A stretch of DNA of 59,924 bases, from NCBI RefSeq assembly GCF_004916905.1, contig NZ_SDLV01000017.1, positions 1-59,924 on the forward strand, given 5' to 3'. Below the pieces are notes generated by a model, which saw only the letters and a program-made list of their open reading frames with translations, was not told the origin of the DNA and did not search any database. Of the stretch, positions 9,175 to 18,349 are shown piece by piece. Both the position numbers and the translations under genes were made by a program. The stretch is from Chryseobacterium candidae (GTDB lineage: Bacteria > Bacteroidota > Bacteroidia > Flavobacteriales > Weeksellaceae). How positions within the stretch are numbered: position 1 is the stretch's first letter; the number at the start of each line of letters is the position of its first letter.

Positions 9175-9843
9175 TTATTGAAAAAGAATGGTGTTTTGAA
9201 TTTGTTTTTTTTGAAGGATCAGATCCAGAATATCAGCCTCCAGCTTGAGTGCTTTTTTATTGGGAGAAAGCACATACGTATTATTCGTTTGTGATTTCAC
9301 CGTGCTTTCAAACTGCATAATGGAAGTATATTTCGCATCGTTAAAAACCTCCTTATCAGCCTTACTCATCTTGTCATAATCTGTTTTGAAGGTATTTACT
9401 TTATTCCTTGTTAATATCTTTTTTTCAAGATTTTGGCTGTATACTTGTGTTGGAACCACTTTGCCCAATATTTTCTGAGCCTTTAGTTTTTCCAGACCGG
9501 CATTGATATTTTCTATTTTCTTGAAATTGCAGCTCAGTTTGATGATGTAATTATCAAAATCCATGGAGGTTTTCACATTGCTGATTCCCGGAGTTGCTTT
9601 AAAAATTCTGGCAGCTTCATTGATTTTATTTTCAATTTCTGACTTTTTAGGAACTTTTTTTCCGTTGATGGTTTCCATCTTGGAAATTGAAGCCAGCCGT
9701 GTTTTGCTTTTACTGGCATTAAGAATAATAGTATATTCTCCTGTACCATCTGCTTTTACGTTCACCTTATCCAGAATATCGAAACAGCTTGTTAAAAATA
9801 ACAGGGGAAGCAGAACAAGAAATAGTTTTAATATTTTTTTCAT
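9175..9843 (-). CDS. Lipoprotein, first gene of the three-gene exported cluster
   Basis: A 222-residue lipoprotein. I chose the Met seven codons inside the longest frame because it begins a classical lipoprotein signal (KKILKLFLVLLPLLFLTSC). The mature part starts with a short DKVNVKADGTGEYTI beta hairpin, a phrase common in small Bacteroidetes lipoproteins that carry a transthyretin-like or bacterial surface domain, and goes on as a Lys-rich alpha/beta body. It lies 17 bp upstream of the DUF4836-like gene. The three genes probably form a cell-envelope assembly of unknown purpose. Confidence 0.75.
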   Translation of the reverse strand: MKKILKLFLVLLPLLFLTSCFDILDKVNVKADGTGEYTIILNASKSKTRLASISKMETINGKKVPKKSEIENKINEAARIFKATPGISNVKTSMDFDNYIIKLSCNFKKIENINAGLEKLKAQKILGKVVPTQVYSQNLEKKILTRNKVNTFKTDYDKMSKADKEVFNDAKYTSIMQFESTVKSQTNNTYVLSPNKKALKLEADILDLILQKKQIQNTILFQ

Positions 9844-9976
9844 GATTAGGTTTAAAACCACAAAATTACTTAATTCTGACCTTAAATCCTTATAATCTTT
9901 GATTTTTTGGACATAAATAGCTGTTTCCCGGTACTTTTTCAGGGAAAAATACGGTACTTTTTCCGTTTATTATTTT

Positions 9977-10693
9977 TTAAATACGTCCTTTAAGGTAGTC
10001 CTGACGAAGATCTTCATCCAGTTTTTCAATAGCATACCGAAGGCAGGTTCTGGGCATTTCTTTATAATACTGATTCAGATAACGGATCAGCGCTCCTTCA
10101 TTTTTATTTCCCATTTCCCTTAGCAGCCATCCATTTGCTTTGTGCATCAGATCATGTGGATGTTTCAGATTTCTGGTGACGAATTCTTTTGTCAGCTCAA
10201 ATGACCCTTTTTTTATATAATGCATTGTTCCGACAACAGCAATCCTTTTATGCCACATCTCATCAGATTCTGAAAGATCTCTAAGAAGATTTTCTTTCTG
10301 ATTTTCAAAAGCATATCTGCCTAAAATTTTATAACAGGTTGAATCTACCAGATCCCAGTTATTAACATAGGGAAGATGATCCAGATAAAAAGCGATCACT
10401 TCTTCTTTTACTGCTTTATCTTTTGTTTTTTCGAACTTTGAAATCAGCATAAAAAGAGCCGTCAGTCTGTGCTCATGATATTTTGAAGAAAGTAAGGTGC
10501 TGAGTTCTTGTAAATTTATTTTCGAGTAATATTCTTTGGCTACAGAGCGTTGATCCGGAACTTTTACCCCCAGAAAAAAATCACCCTCACCATATTCTCC
10601 TTTTCCCGTTTTGAAAAATCTTGGAAAAAATTCTGCCTTTTCAGGAATGGATAAAACAGCAAGTGCTTCCTGTATTTCTTTAACAATACTCAT
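9977..10693 (-). CDS. AlkD-type DNA alkylation repair protein
   Basis: A 238-residue all-helical protein matching the AlkC/AlkD HEAT-like DNA glycosylase family: RFFKTGKGEYGEGDFFLGVKVP near the N-terminus, the DLVDSTCYKILG helix and the KRIAVVGTMHYIKKG segment. AlkD removes 3- and 7-alkylated purines by stabilising flipped nucleotides. Trp and Asp/Arg positions in helices VNNWDLVDS and MWHKR are the expected DNA-facing ones. It is 6 bp downstream of the antiporter gene and shares its direction, so it may be co-transcribed without functional linkage. Confidence 0.88.
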   Translation of the reverse strand: MSIVKEIQEALAVLSIPEKAEFFPRFFKTGKGEYGEGDFFLGVKVPDQRSVAKEYYSKINLQELSTLLSSKYHEHRLTALFMLISKFEKTKDKAVKEEVIAFYLDHLPYVNNWDLVDSTCYKILGRYAFENQKENLLRDLSESDEMWHKRIAVVGTMHYIKKGSFELTKEFVTRNLKHPHDLMHKANGWLLREMGNKNEGALIRYLNQYYKEMPRTCLRYAIEKLDEDLRQDYLKGRI

Positions 10694-10699
10694 AATAAA

Positions 10700-11986
10700 T
10701 TAAGCTTTCTCTTCTAAAGCAATATTTTCCTGCTCTCCCTCCTCTTCTGCAATCTGTTTAGGGTTCGCCACTTTTGCAATAGTAAGCCCTTGAACAATGA
10801 TCGAGAATACTACTACACAATAAGTTATACTTAAAATAATCTCACTGTATTCACTTTTAGGAACAGACATCGCCAATGCGATGGAAACTCCTCCGCGGAT
10901 TCCGCCCCAAACGAGAACTTTTACCGTCTGTGGACTGAAACTTCTTCTCAGAGAAGTAAATTTTGTAGGTCCCCAAATAGAAATAAATCTTGCAAACAGA
11001 ACTACCACAATGGCAACTAAGCCGGGAATCATGAAATGTCTGAGATCTTTAATCATCAAAAGTTCAAAACCGATGAACAGGAATAGTACAGCATTCAGAA
11101 TTTCATCAATCAGCTCCCAGAATTTAATCAGATAGTCCTGCGTCACTGATTTCATTTTGAAACTTCTGTTGAAGTTCCCCATAAACAATCCTGCGGCCAC
11201 CATTGTCAATGGTCCTGAAATATGCATCTGACGGGCAATAAGATACCCTCCCATTACAACAGAAAGTGTCACCAACACAGAGATAATATAATCATCCACT
11301 TCACGCATCAATCTTGAAGTAACCCATCCTAACAGAACCCCGAGTAAAAGACCTCCTCCGGCTTCTTTAAGCAGAAGCAATCCGATGGTTTCAACACCCA
11401 GATCAACTTCTTTTCCGACCGCCAGCTGTAAGATCACCGTAAATACTACAACCGCCATACCGTCATTAAAAAGAGATTCTCCGGCCACTTTTGTTTCCAG
11501 TGATTTGGATACATTGGCTTGTTTCAGTACACTCAGAACCGCTACCGGATCGGTAGGAGAAATCAAAGCACCAAAAACAAGACAGTAGATAAAAGGAAGC
11601 TTTATTCCTACATAAGGAAGCAGATAAAACATTCCGAATCCTACAACAAAGGTAGAAATCACAACACCTACCGTGGAAAATATCACTACAGGTCTGAACT
11701 GTTCTTTCAGATCATTAATATTAATATGAATTCCTCCTGCAAAGAGCAGAAAATTAAGCATGGCCCCCATCAAAACTTCTGTAAAATCTATGCCGTTCAT
11801 CAGTTTATGAAGATGTCCGAAAGTTCTGGGAAGAACCGTTTCTCCGAACAGGACCAGAAAAATAGAAACCACAATGGCAATGACCATAATTCCGATGGTA
11901 CTCGGAAGTTTTAAAAATCTGTAGTTAAGATAGGCAAATATTGATGCTAATACGATTAATGCTGAAAATGAATAATATAATTCCAC
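10700..11986 (-). CDS. CPA1-family Na+(K+)/H+ antiporter
   Basis: A 428-residue inner-membrane transporter with about 12 transmembrane helices. The diagnostic CPA1 motifs are present: ISPTDPVAVLSVLK and GESLFNDGMAVVVFTVI, the latter with the Asp needed for cation/proton exchange, plus VWGGIRGGVSIALAMSVP in a late helix. A short acidic tail (EEEGEQENIALEEKA) is cytoplasmic and may be regulatory. The start codon is GTG; no ATG lies nearby in frame. It probably serves sodium extrusion and pH homeostasis. Confidence 0.9.
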   Translation of the reverse strand: MELYYSFSALIVLASIFAYLNYRFLKLPSTIGIMVIAIVVSIFLVLFGETVLPRTFGHLHKLMNGIDFTEVLMGAMLNFLLFAGGIHININDLKEQFRPVVIFSTVGVVISTFVVGFGMFYLLPYVGIKLPFIYCLVFGALISPTDPVAVLSVLKQANVSKSLETKVAGESLFNDGMAVVVFTVILQLAVGKEVDLGVETIGLLLLKEAGGGLLLGVLLGWVTSRLMREVDDYIISVLVTLSVVMGGYLIARQMHISGPLTMVAAGLFMGNFNRSFKMKSVTQDYLIKFWELIDEILNAVLFLFIGFELLMIKDLRHFMIPGLVAIVVVLFARFISIWGPTKFTSLRRSFSPQTVKVLVWGGIRGGVSIALAMSVPKSEYSEIILSITYCVVVFSIIVQGLTIAKVANPKQIAEEEGEQENIALEEKA

Positions 11987-12006
11987 TAAGTGTTTTTATT
12001 TTAAGA

Positions 12007-12642
12007 TTAGTTAGTGAGTTCCAAATACAGTATTTTGATATAAATCTGCTTCCCATCCTTTTCCCATATATCAAACATCGCATCTTTAGAAGCTTTTGAA
12101 CTCCTGGTATAATCCTGTCCTATATTCAGAATATTGAGAAGAATATACTCATCTCCCACGGAATTAACGATATAAGCTGTTTTCTCAGATTTTCCGTCTC
12201 CTGAACTTCTTATTCCTTCAGTAAGGGTACGGAACTGGTTCAGATGATGGATAAAGTTATTTCCATCTTTTACAGAATCATAAGCCCTAAGAAGAATTAA
12301 CAGAATATCCAGATTGGTCGGATCTTTACCATACAAAGCTTTCCCCTGTTTGATACAGTCTGCAAAATTATTTTGCTTAAAAGCTTCTACAAGACTTTTA
12401 AAGCTGTCATCTGATGTACTTATTTTATCGTTCCTAAAATTTCTTCCGTAATATAGATATTGAGCTTCTATACTGTCCAGAGACTTTGGATATCCTTTAA
12501 ATTTGAAAATAAGTTTTTCGTAATTGTACGGAGAGTCGGAAGTCCTGAGACTTTTCTCAATAGCTTTTAAATCAATTTTTGATTTCTGGCTGAACCCAAA
12601 AACCGAAAACAAGATGAATAAAAGGAAAAAGTAATACTTCAT
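12007..12642 (-). CDS. DUF4919-like exported protein
   Basis: A 211-residue protein with a short Sec signal peptide (FFLLFILFSVFGFSQ). The mature part has the DUF4919 pattern: YNYEKLIFKFKGYPKSLDSIEAQYLYYGRNF near the N-terminus, then a tetratricopeptide-like helical middle (FADCIKQGKALYGKDPTNLDILLILLRAY) and a C-terminal beta part (EKDGKQIYIKILY). Its start overlaps the stop of hflX by one base, so it is translated from the hflX transcript. Function unknown. Confidence 0.78.
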   Translation of the reverse strand: MKYYFFLLFILFSVFGFSQKSKIDLKAIEKSLRTSDSPYNYEKLIFKFKGYPKSLDSIEAQYLYYGRNFRNDKISTSDDSFKSLVEAFKQNNFADCIKQGKALYGKDPTNLDILLILLRAYDSVKDGNNFIHHLNQFRTLTEGIRSSGDGKSEKTAYIVNSVGDEYILLNILNIGQDYTRSSKASKDAMFDIWEKDGKQIYIKILYLELTN

Positions 12643-13865
12643 TAATTGTTGCTTTCTTCCTCATCATTGTCGAAATATTCGAAAAGGAAATCGTTGTATG
12701 GGAATCTGGAAATATGAATCTTCATAACCTCATCATAGATCATTTTCTTCATTTCCGGGAAGTTTTCTTTCGTTAGTGCAGAGATGAATACAGTTGGATA
12801 TTTTGATTTTGCCATCCACGTCTTTTTCCATTCCTCAAGAGAAATATTTTTACGGGTTGAAGGCGTAAGATCATCTTCATCCTTTTTCTCATAGCTGAAA
12901 TCATCAATTTTATTAAAAACCATAATCATCGGCTTCTGATGAGCGTTAATTTCCATCAGGATATGATTAACAGATTCTATATGGTCTTCAAAGCTTTCGT
13001 GAGAAATATCCACCACGTGGATTAAAAGATCAGCTTCGCGAACCTCATCCAATGTAGACTTGAATGATTCTACAAGCTGAGTGGGTAATTTTCTGATAAA
13101 TCCTACGGTGTCTGTCAACAGAAAAGGTAAATTTCCAATTACCACTTTTCTTACTGTGGTATCCAGTGTAGCGAATAATTTATTTTCAGCAAAAACTTCA
13201 GATTTTGAAATGGAATTCATCAGGGTAGATTTCCCTACGTTGGTATATCCTACCAAAGCTGCACGAACAACTTTCCCTCGGTTATTACGCTGGGTAGCCA
13301 TTTGCTTGTCGATGGTCTTCAGTTTCTCTTTCAGCAATGTAATTCTGTCACGGATAATACGACGGTCAGTTTCAATCTCTGTTTCTCCGGGACCTCTCAT
13401 TCCAATTCCCCCTTTCTGACGTTCAAGGTGGGTCCACATTCTTGTCAGACGTGGCAAAAGATATTGATATTGTGCCAGTTCCACCTGGGTTCTTGCATAT
13501 GAAGTTTGTGCTCTTTGGGCAAAAATATCAAGAATAAGATTGGTACGGTCCAGGATTTTCACTTCCATATCTCTTTCCAGGTTTTTAAGCTGCGAAGGAG
13601 AGAGTTCATCATCGAAAATTACGGTTCCGATCTCGTTTTCTTTTACATATTCTTTTATCTCAATAGCTTTACCGCTACCGATAAAGGTTTTGGAATCAGG
13701 CTGAGTTAGTTTTTGGGTAAAACGCTTTTGTACGGTTGCTCCTGCTGTGAAAGCTAAAAACTCCAGTTCATCTAAATACTCCGTCAGCTTTTCTTCATCC
13801 TGATTCTGCGTGATAACACCCACCAGGACCGCTTTCTCATAGTTATGTTCTTTCTTTTCTAACAT
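12642..13865 (-). CDS. hflX: GTPase HflX
   Basis: A 407-residue ribosome-associated GTPase. The N-terminal HflX domain (SQLKNLERDMEVKILDRTNLIL; FAQRAQTSYARTQVELAQ) is followed by the MRGPGETEIETDRR helix, a coiled coil and the G domain with P-loop GYTNVGKST, switch DTVGFI and NKID. HflX rescues stalled or heat-damaged 70S ribosomes. I place the start at MLEKKEHNYEKAV because the longer frame adds a 21-residue non-conserved basic extension. The same transcript continues into the DUF4919-like gene. Confidence 0.95.
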   Translation of the reverse strand: MLEKKEHNYEKAVLVGVITQNQDEEKLTEYLDELEFLAFTAGATVQKRFTQKLTQPDSKTFIGSGKAIEIKEYVKENEIGTVIFDDELSPSQLKNLERDMEVKILDRTNLILDIFAQRAQTSYARTQVELAQYQYLLPRLTRMWTHLERQKGGIGMRGPGETEIETDRRIIRDRITLLKEKLKTIDKQMATQRNNRGKVVRAALVGYTNVGKSTLMNSISKSEVFAENKLFATLDTTVRKVVIGNLPFLLTDTVGFIRKLPTQLVESFKSTLDEVREADLLIHVVDISHESFEDHIESVNHILMEINAHQKPMIMVFNKIDDFSYEKKDEDDLTPSTRKNISLEEWKKTWMAKSKYPTVFISALTKENFPEMKKMIYDEVMKIHISRFPYNDFLFEYFDNDEEESNN

Positions 13866-14060
13866 TAAGGTCTGTCTATGTTTATGATTTTTACAAGTTA
13901 ATATTTTTCGGAAAAAAAACAAAATCAATTTTTATTTAATAATATATTTTAATATAAATTTAAGTTTGCCAGTGAGTTATATTCCAAAAAAATCAATAGC
14001 TTTATATAATAAATTTCTGATTTTTAATTATTTAAATCAAAAGCTAATTTCCGGAATATC

Positions 14061-14768
14061 ATGATTATCCCTATCAGATGTATGATTATTGATGATGATG
14101 AACTGGACAGGCTGGTTCTTCAGCATTACATCAGGCAATATCAAAACATTGAAATTGTCGCTACTTTCGATGCTGCAGAAAAGGCAGTTCCCTACCTTGA
14201 TATTCCTGTTGATCTCCTGATTACTGAAACCAATTTAAAAGGAATGAGCGGTTTTGAATTCCGTAAACTGGCTCATAAAATACCCGCCTGTATTTTCGTA
14301 AGCTCACATCCGGAGCTGGCGGCCGGAGCCTTTGAGATTAATACTTTAGATTTTATTACCAAACCTCTTACTGCAGAACGCTTTCATTATTCTATGGAAA
14401 AACTTTTTGATTTTCTTGAAGTAAAAGAAAAATGTGAATGCTATGACGCTATGCTGGGAGAAAACTGTATCAAAATAAAAGAAGGAGGTCATGTTTTTCA
14501 GATTAAAATGAAAGATATTCTTTATCTGGAAGCTCTGAAAGATTACACCAGGATTATCACTCTTGAAAAAAATTACTGTATTTTAAATTCACTGGGAAAT
14601 CTTCTGCAAAAAAATTTTTTTGATTCTTTTATCAGAATACACAGAAGCTATGCTGTTCCACGCCATCTTATCCGCGGAAAAAGCTGTCACGAAATAGAGC
14701 TTGCACATCACATCAAGCTTCCTATTGGCCGAACCTATAAGGATAATCTTTCTTTTTTCAATCCTTAA
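14061..14768 (+). CDS. LytTR-family response regulator with atypical receiver
   Basis: A 235-residue regulator: receiver domain (about 1-120) and LytTR DNA-binding domain (about 135-235, with FIRIHRSYAVP and LPIGRTYKDNL). The acidic pocket DDDE (11-14) and the Lys in the FITKPL loop are present. The residue that should be the phospho-accepting Asp is Glu56 (DLLITETNLKGMSGFEF). A natural Asp-to-Glu change can mimic phosphorylation or remove the switch, so the protein may act without a kinase. No kinase gene is adjacent. Two 14-bp direct repeats downstream (14793-14826) look like its binding site. Confidence 0.88.
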   Translation: MIIPIRCMIIDDDELDRLVLQHYIRQYQNIEIVATFDAAEKAVPYLDIPVDLLITETNLKGMSGFEFRKLAHKIPACIFVSSHPELAAGAFEINTLDFITKPLTAERFHYSMEKLFDFLEVKEKCECYDAMLGENCIKIKEGGHVFQIKMKDILYLEALKDYTRIITLEKNYCILNSLGNLLQKNFFDSFIRIHRSYAVPRHLIRGKSCHEIELAHHIKLPIGRTYKDNLSFFNP

Positions 14769-14792
14769 AAAATATATTCGTGATTTACAAGA

Positions 14793-14826
14793 TGCCATTG
14801 GTCTATTATTTCTGCCGTTGGTCTAT
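14793..14826. promoter_or_regulatory. Direct repeats resembling a LytTR operator
   Basis: TGCCATTGGTCTAT (14793-14806) and TGCCGTTGGTCTAT (14813-14826) are identical at 13 of 14 positions and start 20 bp apart, about two helical turns. LytTR proteins bind imperfect direct repeats with a GTT core at this kind of spacing. The site lies between the LytTR gene and the small secreted-protein gene at 14916. Confidence 0.45.
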
Positions 14827-14915
14827 AATCCTGTCATTCAATGGAGATAGTTGGTAACTTAGTCTTCCCAAATTCCTCAGGAAAACACATCTATTAATTA
14901 CCAAAACTGTTATCC

Positions 14916-15218
14916 ATGGAAAGAACATCTATTTATTGTATCATTCTGTCTGTCTTTTTCATCCCCATACTGCACACACAATCTGCAATTTTGGAAGCCG
15001 GACCGGATGCATCAGGAGCGAATGGTTTTGTTTGGTACAGCGTAGGTCAGACAACCTATCTGGAAAAAGGAACAGGAAATGTCGTTACTGCCAATGCAGA
15101 AGGAAGCGGATACAGAGAGAAAGCAAAAGCAGCGGCAGACAATTCAGAAAAACATCTCACTAATACAGCAGACATAAAAAAACAATTCCCAACAGACAGG
15201 CATATCATAATACTATAA
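14916..15218 (+). CDS. Short exported protein, possible relic of a T9SS cargo family
   Basis: A 100-residue protein with a signal peptide (YCIILSVFFIPILHTQS). The segment NGFVWYSVGQTTYLEKGTGN resembles the repeated SYSVGQ/YxTNTG block found near the N-terminus of many Bacteroidetes T9SS-secreted proteins, but the usual following domain and sorting tail are missing and the end is a non-conserved Lys/His tail. It may be a small functional secreted protein under LytTR control (direct repeats lie about 90 bp upstream) or a truncated remnant. Confidence 0.5.
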   Translation: MERTSIYCIILSVFFIPILHTQSAILEAGPDASGANGFVWYSVGQTTYLEKGTGNVVTANAEGSGYREKAKAAADNSEKHLTNTADIKKQFPTDRHIIIL

Positions 15219-15364
15219 ATTCTAGGAACACAAAATGAATGTTACCAGGCTGCCCAACACAGCAACCCTGGAAGAAATAAAAAAACCATTCCCAAAAACT
15301 AATGACTCTCAAAAACTGGTAACCTTAAAAAGCTGATAACCAAACTAGATTTTTCAAACAAAGA

Positions 15365-15387
15365 AGTCCGCTATAAGGCGGACTTTT
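15365..15387. terminator. Bidirectional hairpin between convergent genes
   Basis: Arms AGTCCGC (15365-15371) and GCGGACT (15378-15384) form a 7-bp stem followed by TTTT. It sits between the end of the 14916 gene and the end of the 15406 gene, and probably serves the plus strand; the minus strand side is less T-rich. Confidence 0.65.
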
Positions 15388-15405
15388 GTATGATAAGAGA
15401 AAACT

Positions 15406-15840
15406 TTAATCCCAATCAGCAGCTACAAATTTCATTGAATTTCCTTGATCATCGGATAAGGTAAGAAAATGTCCCTCAATAGAATAATTAGTCATGGTCT
15501 CTACTTTTTTCTGAAAAGAAGTTTCAAGATTCATATCCTGGCAGGCTTTCATTGTGCTTACTCCTTTTGAAATGCTTACTCTTCCACCTTTTTTAAATTC
15601 CGAAACAAAAGACATCCTGTTACATCCCATATAAACACGTGCCTGAATTTTACCCCTTACCTTATTGGCGGTCAGATTCATTTCAGCATTATTGGCTGTT
15701 AATTGATCTTTTGAAAAGCCATCAAAAGAAATAAGCATCCATTGCCTTTGAAGAAAGGGATCCCTGGTGGGCACTGAGGAACAATTTAAAACGAGTCCTA
15801 AAAGCAAAACGGCAAAAAGTGGTAATAGTATCTTTTTCAT
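15406..15840 (-). CDS. META/HslJ-domain lipoprotein
   Basis: A 144-residue lipoprotein (signal KKILLPLFAVLLLGLVLNC). The mature domain follows the META/HslJ pattern: RQWMLISFDGF, a two-strand MNLTANKVRGKI unit, the MGCNRMSF motif and a C-terminal LTLSDDQGNSMKF hairpin. HslJ-type proteins are linked to heat shock or novobiocin resistance in E. coli, but in Bacteroidetes their role is unclear. I use the Met four codons inside the longest frame because it precedes the Lys-Lys signal start. Divergent from the S46 peptidase gene. Confidence 0.82.
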   Translation of the reverse strand: MKKILLPLFAVLLLGLVLNCSSVPTRDPFLQRQWMLISFDGFSKDQLTANNAEMNLTANKVRGKIQARVYMGCNRMSFVSEFKKGGRVSISKGVSTMKACQDMNLETSFQKKVETMTNYSIEGHFLTLSDDQGNSMKFVAADWD

Positions 15841-15926
15841 GCGGATTATCATCCCATTTTCATACCAATCCGGGACAGAATCTCGTAAAAATTAGTAAAT
15901 TAGCGACACAAAAATTATTTTATAAA

Positions 15927-18131
15927 ATGAAAAGACTATTTCTACTATTCACTTTCTTGCTGGGCTTTGCTCAGATGAGGGCGGATGAGGGGATGTGGCT
16001 GCTAATGCTCATCAAAAGACTTAACGGTGTTGATATGCAAAAAGAGGGTCTACATCTTACGCCTGAAGAAATTTATTCCGTGAACAATTCAAGCTTAAAA
16101 GATGCTATCGTAAGTTTCGGTGGTTTCTGTACAGGTGAAATTGTTTCGGATAAAGGACTTATATTTACCAACCACCACTGTGGTTACGGTGCTGTTGCTG
16201 CGGCTTCTACACCGGAAAAAGATTATTTGAAGAACGGTTTCTGGGCAATGAAACAGAAAGACGAATTCAATGCAAAGGATCTTTATGTAAGATTTTTAGT
16301 GAGAATGGATGATGCTACACAAAGAATCAATTCTAAACTAAACAACAATATGACCGGAGCAGAGAGAAAAGCTGTTATTGATGCTGAAACTAAAGCCATC
16401 CAGACAGAAAACTCTGAAAACGGGAAATATACTGTTGTAGTAAAAGATTTCTTCAACGGAAATGAATTCTACTATTTCGTATACCAGGATTATAAAGATA
16501 TCAGATTGGTAGGTGCTCCGCCTTCATCATTAGGAAAATTCGGAGGAGACACAGATAACTGGGAATGGCCAAGACACACTGCAGACTTCACCGTTTTCAG
16601 AGTATATGCTGATGCTGCAGGTAACCCTGCTGAATATTCTCCAAGCAATACTCCTTTGAAACCTAAGCATTTCCTTCCGGTTTCTCTTAAAGGAATTAAG
16701 CCTGGTGATTTCTCAATGATCTTAGGTTATCCTGGAAGAACGAACCGTTATCTGACTTCTTACGGAATTCAGCAGATGGTAACTAAAGATTACCCGGCAT
16801 GGGTGGAAGCTTCTAAGCTGGCTATGGATGTCATGAAAAAGTACATGGACAAGGATAAAGCAACTCAGCTTAACTATGCTTCTCAATATGCTTCTGTAGC
16901 CAACTACTGGAAAAACAGACAAGGGACTATCGATGCAGTAGAGAAAAACGGAACTATTGCTGATAAACAAAAAACTGAAGACATTTTCAGACAATGGTCT
17001 ATTAAGTCTGGAAATGAAGCTTATGATGGTATTCTGGAAGATATTGCAATGTACTATAAGCAGGTTTCTGAGAGAAATGTTGAAAGAAACTATGCTACTC
17101 AGTTTTCAAGAAATGCAAAATATATTACCCTTGCATTACAGCTAGGATCTGCTCTTAAAACATATGCTGCTCAGGACATGCAGGGAAGATTAGCGATGAA
17201 AGCTAAAACTGAAGCGGCAATCAAAGCGGCTTATGAAAACTTCAACCCGTCTTTGGAAGGAGAAATGCTTTCTTCTATGGTAAACCTATACCAGATGAGA
17301 GTTACTAATAAAGAAATTGCTTCTGCTACCATTTTAGGATTAGATGCTAAAACAATTTCTAACCTGGCCTACTCTTCTATCTTCGCCAACAAAACTTCTG
17401 CAACGAATTTCTTATTGCACCCTGATGCCTTGAAGCTTGATGCTGATCCGCTTTGGAAAGCGGCCAACGGGATTGTTGCTGATCAAAAAATGAGTACCGA
17501 AAGATATGCTAACGTAGACGACAATTTTGCAAAAAAGAATCGTATGTTCTTAGCTGGTTTAATGAAAGCTATGCCTGAAAAGAAATTCTACCCGGACGCA
17601 AACTCTACTATGAGATTAACTTACGGTACAGTAGATAAATTACCTATCAGAAATGACAGAAACTATTTCGGAATTACTGATAATTATTATACAGATATGA
17701 CTGGTCTTGTTGGAAAATACAAGAAAGGGGATGAAGAATTTGATCTTCCTCAAAGAGTGATTGATCTTTACAACCTTAAAGATTTCGGTCAGTATGCTGA
17801 TGCTGCAGGTTATATGCCTGTAAACTTCCTTTCTAACAACGATATTACAGGCGGTAACTCTGGTTCTCCGGTAATTGATGGAGACGGAAATCTTATTGGT
17901 ATCGCTTTCGACGGAAACAGCGAAGCATTAAGCGGTGATATCGTATTCGAGCCTGAATGGCAGAAAACGATCAATGTAGACGTTCGTTTTGTTCTTTGGA
18001 CAATCGATAAGTTTGCTGGAGCCAGAAGATTAGTGGATGAATTGAAGCTTGTAAGAGATGAAAACACTCCGGCTGACACAAAAACTAAAAACTCAGGTAC
18101 TACAACAACACCTAAGAAAGTTAAAAAGTAA
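15927..18131 (+). CDS. S46-family dipeptidyl-peptidase (DPP7-like)
   Basis: A 734-residue exported serine exopeptidase. A signal peptide (LFLLFTFLLGFAQ) is followed by the chymotrypsin-like S46 fold. The catalytic His is in FTNHHCGYG and the catalytic Ser in GGNSGSPV. The substrate-determining residue after the Ser, Arg in acidic-specific DPP11 and Gly in DPP7, is Gly here (AFDGNSEAL), predicting hydrophobic P1 preference. These enzymes release dipeptides from oligopeptides in the periplasm of asaccharolytic Bacteroidetes. I chose the Met before KRLFLL because the longer frame runs through the divergent promoter region. A strong terminator follows. Confidence 0.93.
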   Translation: MKRLFLLFTFLLGFAQMRADEGMWLLMLIKRLNGVDMQKEGLHLTPEEIYSVNNSSLKDAIVSFGGFCTGEIVSDKGLIFTNHHCGYGAVAAASTPEKDYLKNGFWAMKQKDEFNAKDLYVRFLVRMDDATQRINSKLNNNMTGAERKAVIDAETKAIQTENSENGKYTVVVKDFFNGNEFYYFVYQDYKDIRLVGAPPSSLGKFGGDTDNWEWPRHTADFTVFRVYADAAGNPAEYSPSNTPLKPKHFLPVSLKGIKPGDFSMILGYPGRTNRYLTSYGIQQMVTKDYPAWVEASKLAMDVMKKYMDKDKATQLNYASQYASVANYWKNRQGTIDAVEKNGTIADKQKTEDIFRQWSIKSGNEAYDGILEDIAMYYKQVSERNVERNYATQFSRNAKYITLALQLGSALKTYAAQDMQGRLAMKAKTEAAIKAAYENFNPSLEGEMLSSMVNLYQMRVTNKEIASATILGLDAKTISNLAYSSIFANKTSATNFLLHPDALKLDADPLWKAANGIVADQKMSTERYANVDDNFAKKNRMFLAGLMKAMPEKKFYPDANSTMRLTYGTVDKLPIRNDRNYFGITDNYYTDMTGLVGKYKKGDEEFDLPQRVIDLYNLKDFGQYADAAGYMPVNFLSNNDITGGNSGSPVIDGDGNLIGIAFDGNSEALSGDIVFEPEWQKTINVDVRFVLWTIDKFAGARRLVDELKLVRDENTPADTKTKNSGTTTTPKKVKK

Positions 18132-18151
18132 TCTTAACTGATATATTTTGA

Positions 18152-18180
18152 AACCGTGAAAGTAAATTTCACGGTTTTTT
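18152..18180 (+). terminator. Rho-independent terminator of the S46 peptidase gene
   Basis: Arms AACCGTGAAA (18152-18161) and TTTCACGGTT (18167-18176) form a 10-bp stem with a 5-nt loop, followed by a T run. It is the clearest terminator in this part of the window. Confidence 0.85.
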
Positions 18181-18349
18181 CATTTTTGACACTTAAAAAC
18201 ATTTCATGATTCCTGAAGCTATTATCCAACAAAACGAGGAAATACAACAATGTTATCATTTACATGATCTTCCAAATTATATTTTTCAAGCAAAAATTTA
18301 CTTTCTTTCACTTTCCGAGAACAAAAAGTTATCAGGTCATACCTATAAA

